Assembly (NCBI RefSeq): GCF_000002235.5
Contig: NW_022145615.1
Location: 30,039,059-30,103,058 of the forward strand
DNA: 64,000 bases
Direction: 5' to 3'
DNA from: Strongylocentrotus purpuratus
Taxonomy: Eukaryota; Echinodermata; Echinoidea; Camarodonta; Strongylocentrotidae
The position numbers and the translations under genes are program-made. Shown here one piece after another: positions 23,826 to 34,454 of the stretch (position 1 is the first letter of the stretch; each line of letters starts with the position of its first letter). The notes beneath the pieces were generated by a model. It was not told where the DNA came from. It did no database searches and was given only the letters and a program-made list of their open reading frames with translations.

Positions 23826-24334
23826 GGGACTTTTAGATTGAGTGGACGAGAACACGACGAACGCCGACTGATCATGCGTGTCAACGTACTTAACTGTCCA
23901 TGTTGACTACAATTAGAAATCTTTTAGATTGCACTCGGCGATATACATGCATGCAGGAAGTAACACTATGAACATGACTGACAAAGAAAGAGGACAAAAT
24001 ATACAGTTCCTCATTCTACCCTGCTGTGGTAGACAAAAAGAACATCCCTTCACTGTTATTATGTAAAAATGTGTAGAACAGGTGAATATGCATGTGACGC
24101 CTGTTTTACACATTTTTTACATAATAGCAGGGAAGGGATGTTCTTTTGTCTACCTGAGCCTGAGGAACTGTATATTTTATGCGCACGCGGCATAATAGTA
24201 CCGTATTAGATTTAGGAAAATCAAGGTTGGCGCATTCTCGATCGCCGACTGAGACGACGTGACGCTTGCGCAGTGCCTTAAAATGACGTCACACGTTGCA
24301 GTCAAAGCTGTCGACGTGCAAATCTAAAAGTCCC
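23826..24334. mobile_element. 509-bp MITE with GGGACTTTTAGATT termini and 5-bp TATTA duplication
   Basis: Left end GGGACTTTTAGATT and right end AATCTAAAAGTCCC are perfect inverted repeats. TATTA flanks both sides (23,821-23,825; 24,335-24,339). The other two tandem units carry the uninterrupted site AAATATTAGAGTC, which proves the borders. The left neighbour at 23,687-23,820 starts with the same terminus but lacks the right one, so it is a partial relative. There is no transposase. A 5-bp duplication does not decide the superfamily. Confidence 0.88.
23997..24179. other. Long hairpin (about 80-bp arms) inside the MITE
   Basis: AAAATATACAGTTCCTCA at the left pairs with TGAGGAACTGTATATTTT at the right. 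Further in, GTAGACAAAAAGAACATCCC pairs with GGGATGTTCTTTTGTCTAC and TTATGTAAAAATGTGTA with TACACATTTTTTACATAA. The loop is about 25 bases. It could be a nested foldback element or fold as a precursor-like RNA if transcribed; the sequence alone does not decide. Confidence 0.7.
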
Positions 24335-24977
24335 TATTAGAGTCACCGAGGCCCGTACCTCGAAGAGAAGGCAGAGTATAATTGTTTTATATCCTGCTAA
24401 AAAAACAAAACAAATTGTATTAACATTTTTGAAATAATTTTTGATTCAAATTATTTTAATAAATTTTGAAATTGAAAAAAAAAAATATTTTATCAAAAAA
24501 TTAAAACAATTTACCTTTTTAACGTTAAACATTTAAAAGGAATTATCAATATTTTTTTTAAAACTCCCAAATAGTACTCCCAAATAGTATTTCTACTCCC
24601 AAATATTATACAAATATAGACTGTCTTGAGAGGTTCTGGTGAAAACTATGCGCAAGAGGTGACTCCAATACTATTTGAGTCACCGAGACAATAATCTTAA
24701 CCCGTACCTCTAAAAGAAGGCATTGTATATTTTTCTAATTTCCTGCATCAAAAATGTATTTTTTTTTTTAAACTTCAAAAAACTTGAAATTAATTATAAA
24801 AACATATTTAACTTATTAAATATTTTGATAACTAATTGTCAACTAATTTTAAAATTGAAGAGCTTAACTCTGTGTGTTTTGTGTTTGATTTAATATTTTA
24901 AGATACTGAATTATGTAAAATATCATGAAGTGATAAGAAAAAACAATAGAGATTCCAATTGTAAATTCCTTCACCAG

Positions 24978-25199
24978 AATATGCAGCAGCATTGTCGAAT
25001 TTCAACTATGGACAAAAACAAACTCAAGATCAGGGCAATGTTTGCCTTAACTTTGAACAATATGGACGAAAACGCAGCAGCAAATGCAGGACACTTGGAG
25101 TTGGATCTACAGCCCAGCCTGATGCCAATGCGCCAGAGTTTAGAACAAGAGACCACAATGATACCAATGGTATTACCAATGAAGTTGTTGAACTTGAAG
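24978..25199 (+). CDS. Exon-duplicated repeat gene, second exon copy
   Basis: 222 nt between a TTCACCAG acceptor and a GAAG|GTGTGT donor, starting and ending in phase 1. It encodes (E)YAAALSNFNYGQKQTQDQG ... TNEVVELE without stops. A symmetric exon can be added or skipped without breaking the frame. It lies on a 1,396-bp unit repeated at 26,374. A second frame (RISTMDKNKLKIRAMFALTL...) is also open across the exon, but it does not join to the other exons in phase. Function unknown. Confidence 0.65.
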
Positions 25200-26373
25200 G
25201 TGTGTATTTTTAAATTATTTTATGCCTTTAATAGTTATGCTTATACTATAACCTAGCTAGGCTATATACTCGTACGTATACAGGCCCGCAGCTCTTTGTA
25301 ATCTAATACTAGTTTTGTACGAGGCTTCTAACTTCAGCCAACTGAACTCGTGACAACTGTCTTGAGAGGTTCTGGTTAAAACTATGGGCAACAGGTGGCT
25401 CATGATCAGGCCCATAGCTAGAGTTTGATGTTTGGGGGGGGGGGCACATTTATGTAATCGATCGAGGTAAACAAAAAAAAAGGGGTCTAAAAAAGTTCAA
25501 CCGATCTTGGAAATTTTTTTTTTTTTGGGGGGGGGGGGGCACATGCTCCCCGTGCCCCCCCCCCCCCCCCGTGGCTACGTGCCTGCTCACGATACTAGGG
25601 ACTTTTAGATTTGCACGACGTGAATGTGGACCGCTACGTGTGACGTCCTTTTAATGCACTAAAAGGACGTCACATTGCCTTAAAAGGACTATGTCACATG
25701 TAGCGGTCCACGTTCACGCCTCGAAGCAAATATTAGAGTCACCGAGGCCCGTACCTCGAAGAGAAGGCAGAGTATAATTGTTTTATATCCTGCTAAAAAA
25801 CAAAACAAATTGTATTAACATTTTTGAAATAATTTTTGATTCAAATTATTTTAATAAATTTTGAAATTGAAAAAAAAAAATATTTTATCAAAAAATTAAA
25901 ACAATTTACCTTTTTAACGTTAAACATTTAAAAGGAATTATCAATATATTTTGTTTAAAACTCCCAAATAGTACTCCCAAATAGTATTTCTACTCCCAAA
26001 TATTATACAAATATAGACTGTCTTGAGAGGTTCTGGTGAAACTATGCGCAAGAGGTGACTCCAATACTATTTGAGTCACCGAGACAATAATCTTAACCCG
26101 TACCTCTAAAAGAAGGCATTGTATATTTTTCTAATTTCCTGCATCAAAAATGTATATTTTTTTTTAAACTTCAAAAAAACTTGAAATTAATTAAAAAAAA
26201 TATTTAACTTTTTAAATATTTTGATAACTAATTGTCAACTAATTTTAAAATTGAAGAGCTTAACTCTGTGTGTTTTGTGTTTAATTTAATATTTTAGGAT
26301 ACTGATTTATGTAAAATATCATGAAGTGATAAGAAAAAACAATAGAGATTCCAATTGTAAATTCCTTCACCAG

Positions 26374-26595
26374 AATATGCAGCAGCATTGTCGAATTTCA
26401 ACTATGGACAAAAACAAACTCAAGATCAGGGCAATGTTTGCCTTAACTTTGAACAATATGGACGAAAACGCAGCAGCAAATGCAGGACACTTGGAGTTGG
26501 ATCTACAGCCCAGCCTGATGCCAATGCGCCAGAGTTTAGAACAAGAGACCACAATGATACCAATGTTATTACCAATGAAGTTGTTGAACTTGAAG
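26374..26595 (+). CDS. Exon-duplicated repeat gene, third exon copy
   Basis: 222 nt with the same acceptor and phase as the 24,978 exon; the donor is GAAG|GTATGT. The product differs at one visible place (NDTNVITNEV against NDTNGITNEV). That near-identity, in introns as well as exon, points to recent duplication or gene conversion. The unit's intron continues to about 27,623, where a 2.1-kb insertion interrupts it. Confidence 0.65.
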
Positions 26596-27623
26596 GTATG
26601 TATTTTTAAATTATTTTATGCCTTTAATAGTTATGCTTTTACTATAACCTAGCTAGGCTATATACTCGTACGTATACAGGCCCGCAACTCTTTGTAATCT
26701 AATACTAGTTTTGTACGAGGCTTCTAACTTCAGCCAACTGAACTCGTGACAACTGTCTTGAGAGGTTCTGGTTAAAACTATGGGCAACAGGTGGCTCATG
26801 ATCAGACCCATAGCTAGAGTTTGATGTTTGGGGGGGGGGCACATTTATGTAATCGATCGAGGTAAACAAAAAAAAGGGGGTCTAAAAAAGTTCAACCGAT
26901 CTTGGAAATTTGGGGGGGGGGCACATGCTCCCCGTGCCCCCCCCCCCCCACCCGTGGCTACGTGCCTGCTCACGCTACTAGGGACTTTTAGATTTGCACG
27001 ACGTGAATGTGGACCGCTACGTGTGACGTCCTTTTAAGGCACTAAAAGGACGTCACATTGCCTTAAAAGGACTATGTCACATGTAGCGGTCCACGTTCAT
27101 GCCTCGAAGCAAATATTAGAGTCACCGAGGCCCGTACCTCGAAGAGAAGGCAGAGTATAATTGTTTTATATCCTGCTAAAAAACAAAACAAATTGTATTA
27201 ACATTTTTGAAATAATTTTTGATTCAAATTATTTTAATAAATTTTGAAATTGAAAAAAAAAAATATTTTATCAAAAAATTAAAACAATTTACCCTTTTAA
27301 CGTTAAACATTTAAAAGGAATTATCAATATTTTTTTTTAAAACTCCCAAATAGTACTCCCAAATAGTATTTCTACTCCCAAATATTATACAAATATAGAC
27401 TGTCTTGAGAGGTTCTGGTGAAAACTATGCGCAAGAGGTGACTCCAATACTATTTGAGTCACCGAGACAATAATCTTAACCCGTACCTCTAAAAGAAGGC
27501 ATTGTATATTTTTCTAATTTCCTGCATCAAAATTTTTTTTTTTTTTAAACTTCAAAAAAACTTGAAATTAATTAAAAAAAATATTTAACTTTTTAAATAT
27601 TTTGATAACTAATTGTCAACTAC

Positions 27624-29765
27624 CAAATAAGTACTTCTGAATAGTACTTTTCTAGCCAAAAAACTGGCAATTAGTGCAGTCACCCATAGTCTTCTGATCA
27701 ACTCGCTCGCGCAACGGCATGTGTATGTTCTACAATACGGAGATGGGGCTTGGACAACGACTATATTAGTATAAAGAATATAAGGAAAAGATTTCATCAT
27801 GTCGTTGGAAAATGGTTAAAATATTAGAGAACATTGCAGAATTCTTACTTTTAGCATAATAATAATGTTCTTAGTAGAGCCTACACGTAGTTGTCTCTCC
27901 CCCATTGTTAAAAAAACACAACTTACTTGATAATTTCGATTCAATAAATTATAATCCTTTATTTTGTAATACTGATAGACAAAAATAGATTACTGTTTAC
28001 CACTTTTTTTTTTATTGAAGCGTTTATATTCTTATATTAAACTTAAATGCTTGAAAATGTTAAACTTTCATAATTTCTCAGTAAATCGCATTATATCGAA
28101 TGGAAAATTGGTTATGAAATCTAATTTGTTAAACTTTATTGCAACTGATATTCCATTCCTTATACAAGTAATTAATTGTAAAATAGGAGATTTACTTTAT
28201 CTCTGTTTTGCCCTAAATTATGTTATTTAAATCCGCGGCTCTGGGCGGATGAAAGCATGTAAAGCACACGGATCTGCAGCGTTAGCTTTGTATCATTTAA
28301 GCCCAACAAGAAAGTGAAATTGTTGGAAATTTGCATTTGTAGAAAATTACATTTTATAGTTAGTCATAGCCACGCTGTTAGAAATGTCCATCAATCTTCA
28401 GAAGGGACGGTGAAGTGGGGGAGGGGGCAGAGGACTCACTTTTTTGTTGGGGGGGGGGGGCTGGCCTGACTTTTCTTTTTATTTAATGATTACACCATCG
28501 AGCCACAACTCGGCCTATAACTCATGGCCAAACTACTCGATTTTAGACATTCTTTTTTCCAGAAGTTTGCTCAGTGTATCACTTGCTGAGACAAAGGCAT
28601 ATGAGGGGGGAGGGGAGCCGGGTCACCATGCCCCCAAAAGAAGGATACACCCCACCCCCCCCCCCCGTCTCCCCTCGGCAATAATCGGGAAAAACTTCAC
28701 ACAATTTCGGGCAGAAACGTAAATAAAAGTTAAAGAAAGAAGAAAATAAAGCAGCGCTGAAATTAATGACTGCAGACCTATATCTTTTCGATAAGCCGAA
28801 TATAGAACCATTACCAATATTCAACCTGTAACATGCTTTTTTAAATATATTTTTACCTCTGACATTTTTACCTCTGACATTCACCTCTGACATTTTTACC
28901 TCTTACATTAATCCTCTGACATTTTTACCTCTGACATTTTTACCTCTGGCATTTTTTCCTCTGACAATTTTACCTCTGACATTTTTACCTCTGACATATT
29001 TACCTCTGGCATTTTTTCCTCTGACAATTTTACCTCTGACATTTTTACCTCTGACATTTTTACGTCTGACAATTTTTCGTCTGACATCTTTACCTGGCAC
29101 CGGGTGTTGAGAAAGAAAAAAATAATAATTTAAAAATCGAAGTGGAGACTTTCTCCTACTTAAGTATCTATTTTTTGTTTAAAAATAAGTCCCTTTCAAC
29201 CCTTAAACTTCCTCTTAACTCCCTTTAAACACCTTTATTAAAACTTGAAATGCCTCTAAATACTTTTATGAAACAAGCCCCACTACTGTGTTGTCCATCA
29301 TGAAAATGCATAGGGTGGGGCCTTGTTCACTAGTACACTATAAGTCGTTATCCAAGCCCCATCTCCGTGTTCATGCAATGCCATCGCGCAGGGGTTGATT
29401 CAAGAATATTATGATAGAGAGTTGGCTGAATTTAGAAGTCTAAGATGATTTGTAATTTACATTACGGGCAAGTTGGCAAGTTACGGGGTCTTATATTATA
29501 GCGATATTGCCTATTTGATTATTGATGTGATATGTTTTATTACTTGTCTGATACTTCTTTTTCTTTACCTCTTTCTTTATCTCTGTCTTGGCTCTCATTT
29601 TCAGTTTTATACCCCTTCTTTCATGATATATACCAGCTTAATAATTGTCATTCTTTTATGTTTATCTCTCTCCATTGGTCATCAGTTGCTGTCCAAAAAT
29701 CTTCCATTAACAAAAATGAAATGCTTTAGAATTTGACGTCGTCTATCTCTCTCATTATCTAAACG
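27624..29765. mobile_element. 2.1-kb insertion in the repeated intron, with internal inverted segment and minisatellite
   Basis: The intron copy stops at GTCAACTA (27,616-27,623) and resumes at ATTTTAAAATTGAAGAGCTT (29,766). In the other units these are adjacent. Inside, GGAGATGGGGCTTGGACAAC near 27,738 is inverted relative to the segment near 29,350 (CCAAGCCCCATCTCCGTGTT). A poly-G block lies at 28,440-28,680. No transposase is seen. A TA may flank both ends, but there are no terminal inverted repeats at the very borders, so this could be several events. Confidence 0.5.
28855..29098. repeat. 15-bp minisatellite (ATTTTTACCTCTGAC)
   Basis: About sixteen copies of ACATTTTTACCTCTG with single-base variants (CTCTGGC, TTTTTCCTCTG). 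The period of 15 keeps frames open, so the basic repetitive peptide on the minus strand is not evidence of a gene. Confidence 0.92.
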
Positions 29766-29901
29766 TAATTTTAAAATTGAAGAGCTTAACTCTGTTGTTT
29801 TTTTTTGTTTAATTTAATATTTTAGGATACTGAATTATGTAAAATATCATGAAGTGATAAGAAAAAACAATAGAGATTCCAATTGTAAATTTCTTCACCA
29901 G

Positions 29902-32746
29902 AATATGCAGCTCCAAAGCGAAAGGAAGAAGAAGACAAACCAGCTGGACCGGTCACAAGCCGTCCGTTATCTGAACAGAAGGAATGCAATGCAGCTAAGA
30001 TGCAGAAGACAGAGATCACTCGGCCGAAGATGAGGTTTCCAGGAGACAAAGATAATACCTTTGAAATGGATAGAAAACAAAGAAAACAAAGAAAACAAAA
30101 TGATGAATTATCAAATGTTTATTTAGCTCAAGAAGAACGGGTCAGTGTTTTAAATGTAGCATATGAAAACGTTCTACAATATACATTATATAATGTATAC
30201 TTATCAAAGAAATATTCAGAAAGGAATAAATGTTTCTCAAATAATGAACAGAAACATCCGTTATCTGAACTGAAGGAAGGTTATGCAACTAAGTTGCGGA
30301 AAATAGATATTACGCAACTGAAGAATAGGTTTACAAGAGACGAAGATAACAATTTTGAAATGGATAGAAAACAAAGAAAACAAAGAAAACAAAATGATGA
30401 ATTATCAAATGTTGATTTAGCCCGAGAAGAATGGGTCGTTGTGTTAAATGAAGCATATGAAAACGTATTACAATATACATTATATAATGTATACTTATCA
30501 AAGAAATATTCAGAAAGGAATAAATGTTTCTCAAATAATGAACAGAAACATCCGTTATCTGAACTAAAGGAAGGTTATGCAACTAAGTTGCGGAAAATAG
30601 ATATTACGCAACTGAAGAATAGGTTTACAAGAGACGAAGATAACAATTTTGAAATGGATAGAAAACAAAGAAAACAAAGAAAACAAAATGATGAATTATC
30701 AAATGTTTATTTAGCTCAAGAAGAACGGGTCAGTGTTTTAAATGTAGCATATGAAAACGTTCTACAATATACATTATATAATGTATACTTATTAAAGAAA
30801 TATTCAGAAAGGAATAAATGTTTCTCAAATAATGAACAGAAACATCCGTTATCTGAACTAAAGGAAGGTTATGCAACTAAGTTGCGGAAAATAGATATTA
30901 CGCAACTGAAGAATAGGTTTACAAGAGACGAAGATAACAATTTTGAAATGGATAGAAAACAAAGAAAACAAAGAAAACAAAATGATGAATTATCAAATGT
31001 TTATTTAGCCCGAGAAGAATGGGTCGATGTGTTAAATGAAGCATATGAAAACGTTCTACAATATACATTATATAATGTATACTTATCAAAGAAATATTCA
31101 GAAAGGAATAAATGTTTCTCAAATAATGAACAGAAACATCCGTTATCTGAACTAAAGGAAGGTTATGCAACTAAGTTGCGGAAAATAGATATTACGCAAC
31201 TGAAGAATAGGTTTACAAGAGACGAAGATAACAATTTTGAAATGGATAGAAAACAAAGAAAACAAAGAAAACAAAATGATGAATTATCAAATGTTGATTT
31301 AGCCCGAGAAGAATGGGTCGATGTGTTAAATGAAGCATATGAAAACGTTCTACAATATACATTATATAATGTATACTTATCAAAGAAATATTCAGAAAGG
31401 AATAAATGTTTCTCAAATAATGAACAGAAACATCCGTTATCTGAACTAAAGGAAGGTTATGCAACTAAGTTGCGGAAAATAGATATTACGCAACTGAAGA
31501 ATAGGTTTACAAGAGACGAAGATAACAATTTTGAAATGGATAGAAAACAAAGAAACAAAGAAAACAAAATGATGAATTATCAAATGTTTATTTAGCTCAA
31601 GAAGAACGGGTCAGTGTTTTAAATGTAGCATATGAAAACGTTCTACAATATACATTATATAATGTATACTTATCAAAGAAATATTCAGAAAGGAATAAAT
31701 GTTTCTCAAATAATGAACAGAAACATCCGTTATCTGAACTGAAGGAAGGTTATGCAACTAAGTTGCGGAAAATAGATATTACGCAACTGAAGAATAGGTT
31801 TACAAGAGACGAAGATAACAATTTTGAAATGGATAGAAAACAAAGAAAACAAAGAAAACAAAATGATGAATTATCAAATGTTTATTTAGCTCAAGAAGAA
31901 CGGGTCGATGTGTTAAATGAAGCATATGAAAACGTTCTACAATATACATTATATAATGTATACTTATCAAAGAAATATTCAGAAAGGAATAAATGTTTCT
32001 CAAATAATGAACAGAAACATCCGTTATCTGAACTGAAGGAAGGTTATGCAACTAAGTTGCGGAAAATAGATATTACGCAACTGAAGAATAGGTTTACAAG
32101 AGACGAAGATAACAATTTTGAAATGGATAGAAAACAAAGAAAACAAAGAAAACAAAATGATGAATTATCAAATGTTGATTTAGCCCGAGAAGAACGGGTC
32201 AGTGTTTTAAATGTAGCATATGAAAACGTTCTACAATATACATTATATAATGTATACTTATTAAAGAAATATTCAGAAAGGAATAAATGTTTCTCAAATA
32301 ATGAACAGAAACATCCGTTATCTGAACTGAAGGAAGGTCATGCAACTAAGTTGCGGAAAATAGATATTACGCAACTGAAGAATAGGTTTACAAGAGACGA
32401 AGATAACAATTTTGAAATGGATAGAAAACAAAGAAAACAAAGAAAACAAAATGATGAATTATCAAACGTTGATTTAGCCCGAGAAGAATGGGTCGATGTG
32501 TTAAATGAAGCATATGAAAACGTTCTACAATATACATTATATAATGTATACTTATCAAAGAAATATTCAGAAAGGAATAAATGTTTCTCAAATAATGAAC
32601 AGAAACATCCGTTATCTGAACTAAAGGAAGGTTATGCAACTAAGTTGCGGAAAATAGATATCACACAACTGAAGAATAGGTTTACAAGAGACGAAGATAA
32701 CAATTTTGAAATTGATAGAAAACAAAGAAAACAAAATATTGAATGA
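29902..32746 (+). CDS. Exon-duplicated repeat gene, long terminal exon with 98-residue repeats
   Basis: The same intron end and TTCACCAG acceptor as the short exons lead in phase 1 into EYAAPKRKEEEDKPAGPVTS, then ATG codons at 29,991 and 30,000, then the array. Each 294-bp unit encodes RKIDITQLKNRFTRDEDNNF, EMDRKQRKQRKQNDELSNV, a variable LA[Q/R]EE[R/W]V[S/D/V]VLN, then AYENVLQYTLYNVYL and KHPLSELKEGYATKL. Ten unit starts are visible, at about 294-bp spacing; the first is divergent. One missing A in the AAAGAAAAC run near 31,553-31,556 shifts the frame (early stop at 31,593-31,595). The normal frame resumes after it and ends at TGA 32,744-32,746. The protein is basic, hydrophilic and without signal or membrane segments. 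No known family is recognised. Confidence 0.68.
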
Positions 32747-32760
32747 TCAAATGTTGATTT
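30003..32760. repeat. 294-bp coding tandem array, about 9.3 copies
   Basis: Unit starts fall near 30,003, 30,297, 30,591, 30,885, 31,179, 31,473, 31,766, 32,060, 32,354 and 32,648. Units are almost identical in DNA, and a few variants occur in mosaic combinations: NVYLAQEERVSVLNV, NVDLAREEWVDVLNE, and LLKK against LSKK. This is the usual mark of unequal exchange and conversion. Minus-strand 83-codon frames repeating with the array are shadows. Confidence 0.95.
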
Positions 32761-32809
32761 AGCCCAAGAAGAACAGGTCAATGTATTACATAAAGCACAT
32801 AAAATTTTT

Positions 32810-33145
32810 CCTTTGAAATTTTTTTTAACCGAGCATTTTAGAAATGTCCCTGATTTAGCAGCTAATATTGATTCAGGTGGTATGAACTACAGAGTAAACA
32901 ATTTTGAAAACGTATTATTTCCTACTCCAACCAAAGATTATAAAATGATTAATGTGGTTTATCACCTTAATTCTACAAAAGCTAATGGCCATGATAACAT
33001 AATAATACAAATATTAATGATAATAATAATATTATTGATAACAATTATTATGATCATAAATTAAAATACTATGGCGTGAGAGGTCAAGCTCTTGCTTGGT
33101 TTACTAATTATTTACCAGACAGAAAACGTACAATACGTATCTTTA
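32810..33145 (+). pseudogene. LINE reverse transcriptase remnant, internally deleted
   Basis: FLTEHFRNVPDLAANIDS, then KMINVVYHLNSTKANGHDNI (the pre-RT and first RT block of Jockey/CR1-type LINEs), then directly KLKYYGVRGQALAWFTNYLP and DRKRTIRI (the block after the first catalytic Asp). The core between them is missing and replaced by AT-rich sequence. It follows the 98-residue array in the same frame after the TGA, which is probably chance or an insertion into the array end. Confidence 0.75.
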
Positions 33146-33149
33146 AATG

Positions 33150-33211
33150 AGAAAAAGTTATAGAGGAAAGAAAGAAAGGATAACATCGGAAGAGGTTTTA
33201 GAAGGAAGAAA
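33150..33211. repeat. Left part of a purine-rich minisatellite
   Basis: AGAAAAAGTTATAGAGGAAAG-like units continue at 33,464-33,475 and 34,455-34,990. The SINE and foldback elements between have been inserted into this array. Confidence 0.6.
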
Positions 33212-33463
33212 CCGGGCATGGGGGCTCAGTGGTTAGAGCGCCCGCCTCATGAACGGGAGGTCGTGGGTTCGAACCCCGGCCGAGTCAAACCAAAGACTTA
33301 TAACAATGGGACCTTCTGCCTTCTAGCTAGGCGCTCAGCATATTAGATTGGCGAAGGGTAGTAATAACATATTATGTTATGCAGGGCCCACTGGAAGAGC
33401 AGTTTCATAACTGAAGTGGCTACCCTGGGTAAATAAAACGTTATTATTATTATTATTATTATT
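33212..33463 (+). mobile_element. tRNA-derived SINE with (ATT)n tail
   Basis: The 5' part has RNA polymerase III box A (GGCTCAGTGGTTAGAGCG) and box B (GGTTCGAACCC). It folds roughly as a tRNA with CAT at the anticodon position, but with mismatches in the anticodon and T stems and no acceptor pairing, so it is not a functional tRNA. An unrelated body follows (GGCGCTCAGCATATTAGATT, TGAAGTGGCTACCCTGGG), then AATAAAACG and (TTA)n. It sits in the purine-rich minisatellite; AAAC on both sides may be a short target duplication. Confidence 0.85.
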
Positions 33464-33475
33464 AAACAAAGGATA

Positions 33476-33908
33476 ATGCTAAGTTCACACCGACGCCGAA
33501 TTGATGGCGCATTAAATCGGCGAGCAAAGCAGCGGCAAAGCGTAAAAAAGCTTAATTAAAGACTTAATTAATTGAAGACCGTAATAGAGCATGAGAAAGC
33601 TTTGAGCAATTCGGGACATTCGGCAAGAGCGCCAAATTTGTTTAAACTGTTTAAAAATTTGAGGCGATCTGTCACGAATTGCGTAAAGCGGGGAGAGCGT
33701 ATTAAAGCTTATCAAAGTTTTGCTCAAAGCGTAGGAAAGCTTAACAGAGTTTAAATTTTTGGCGCTCTACCGAATGTCCCGAATTGCTCAAAGCTTTCTC
33801 ACGCTCTATTACGGTCTTTACGCTTAAATTAAGCTTTGTTACGCTTTGCCGCCGCTTTGCTCGCCGATTTAATTCGCCATCAATTCGGCGTCGGTGTGAA
33901 CTTAGCAT
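33476..33908. mobile_element. Foldback element 1
   Basis: 433 bp, nearly a complete palindrome. Termini are ATGCTAAGTTCACACCGACG and CGTCGGTGTGAACTTAGCAT. Within each arm, GAAAGCTTTGAGCAATTCGG and ACATTCGG face their complements (CCGAATGTCCCGAATTGCTC, AAAGCTTTC). No coding capacity. Homologous to the adjacent 33,912-34,430 element. Confidence 0.88.
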
Positions 33909-33911
33909 ATT

Positions 33912-34430
33912 ATGCCTAGTTCACACCGACGCCGAATGTCGCGCTTTAAATCTTAAATCTTAAGCTTAATTAAAGCGTAAAGACCGTAATAGAGCGTGAG
34001 AAAGCTTTGAGCAATTCGGGACATTCGGCAAGAGCGCCAAAAATTTAAACTCTGTTAAGCTTTCCTACGCTTTGAGCAAAACTTGTATAAGCTTAGTGAC
34101 GCTTTGATAAGCTTTAATACGCTCTCCCCGCTTTACGCAATTCGTGACAGATCGCCTCAAATTCTTAAACAGTTTAAAAAATTTGGCGCTCTTGCCGAAT
34201 GTCCCGAATTGATCAAAGCTTTCTCACGCTCTATTACGGTCTTTACGCTTTAATTAAGCTTTGTTACGCTTTGCCGCCGCTTTGCTCGCCGATTTAATGC
34301 GCCATCAATTCGGCGTCGGTGTGAACTTAGCATAACATATCTCAGAAGATCGTTAGATTTTTTGAAAAAATGACGCCGAATTGATCGCCGATTTAAAGCG
34401 CGACATTCGGCGTCGGTGTGAACTAGGCAT
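33912..34430. mobile_element. Foldback element 2
   Basis: Termini are ATGCCTAGTTCACACCGACG and CGTCGGTGTGAACTAGGCAT. It contains the same inner palindrome as element 1, plus an extra right terminus of element-1 type (AACTTAGCATAAC near 34,325) and a 60-bp tail. It looks like one foldback element inserted into, or recombined with, another. A further partial terminus, ATGCCTAGTTCACACC, follows at 34,432. Confidence 0.82.
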
Positions 34431-34454
34431 TATGCCTAGTTCACACCATTCTTA

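Larger units (their letters stand above)
24600..27623. repeat. Tandem 1.4-kb units carrying the duplicated exon
   Basis: The period is 1,396 bp between the exons at 24,978 and 26,374. A third, more diverged unit starts at about 23,070 and is 515 bp longer, mainly because of the 509-bp MITE. Shared landmarks per unit are the exon, a poly-G element, the GGGACTTTTAGATTTGCACG hairpin, AATTGTATTAACATTTTTGA, CTCCCAAATAGTATTTCTAC and the intron end. The last acceptor segment reappears at 29,766-29,901 in front of the long exon. Confidence 0.88.

Noticed and set aside
28855..29100. A CRISPR-like or other regularly spaced repeat array
   Set aside because: Units are contiguous 15-bp copies without unique spacers, in eukaryotic DNA; it is a minisatellite.
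30331..32639. Repeated 83-codon minus-strand frames
   Set aside because: They are exact shadows of the 98-residue plus-strand repeats and lack splice or start context.
33225..33290. A functional tRNA-Met gene
   Set aside because: Box A and box B are present, but stem mismatches, lack of an acceptor stem and the attached body and (TTA)n tail make it a SINE head.
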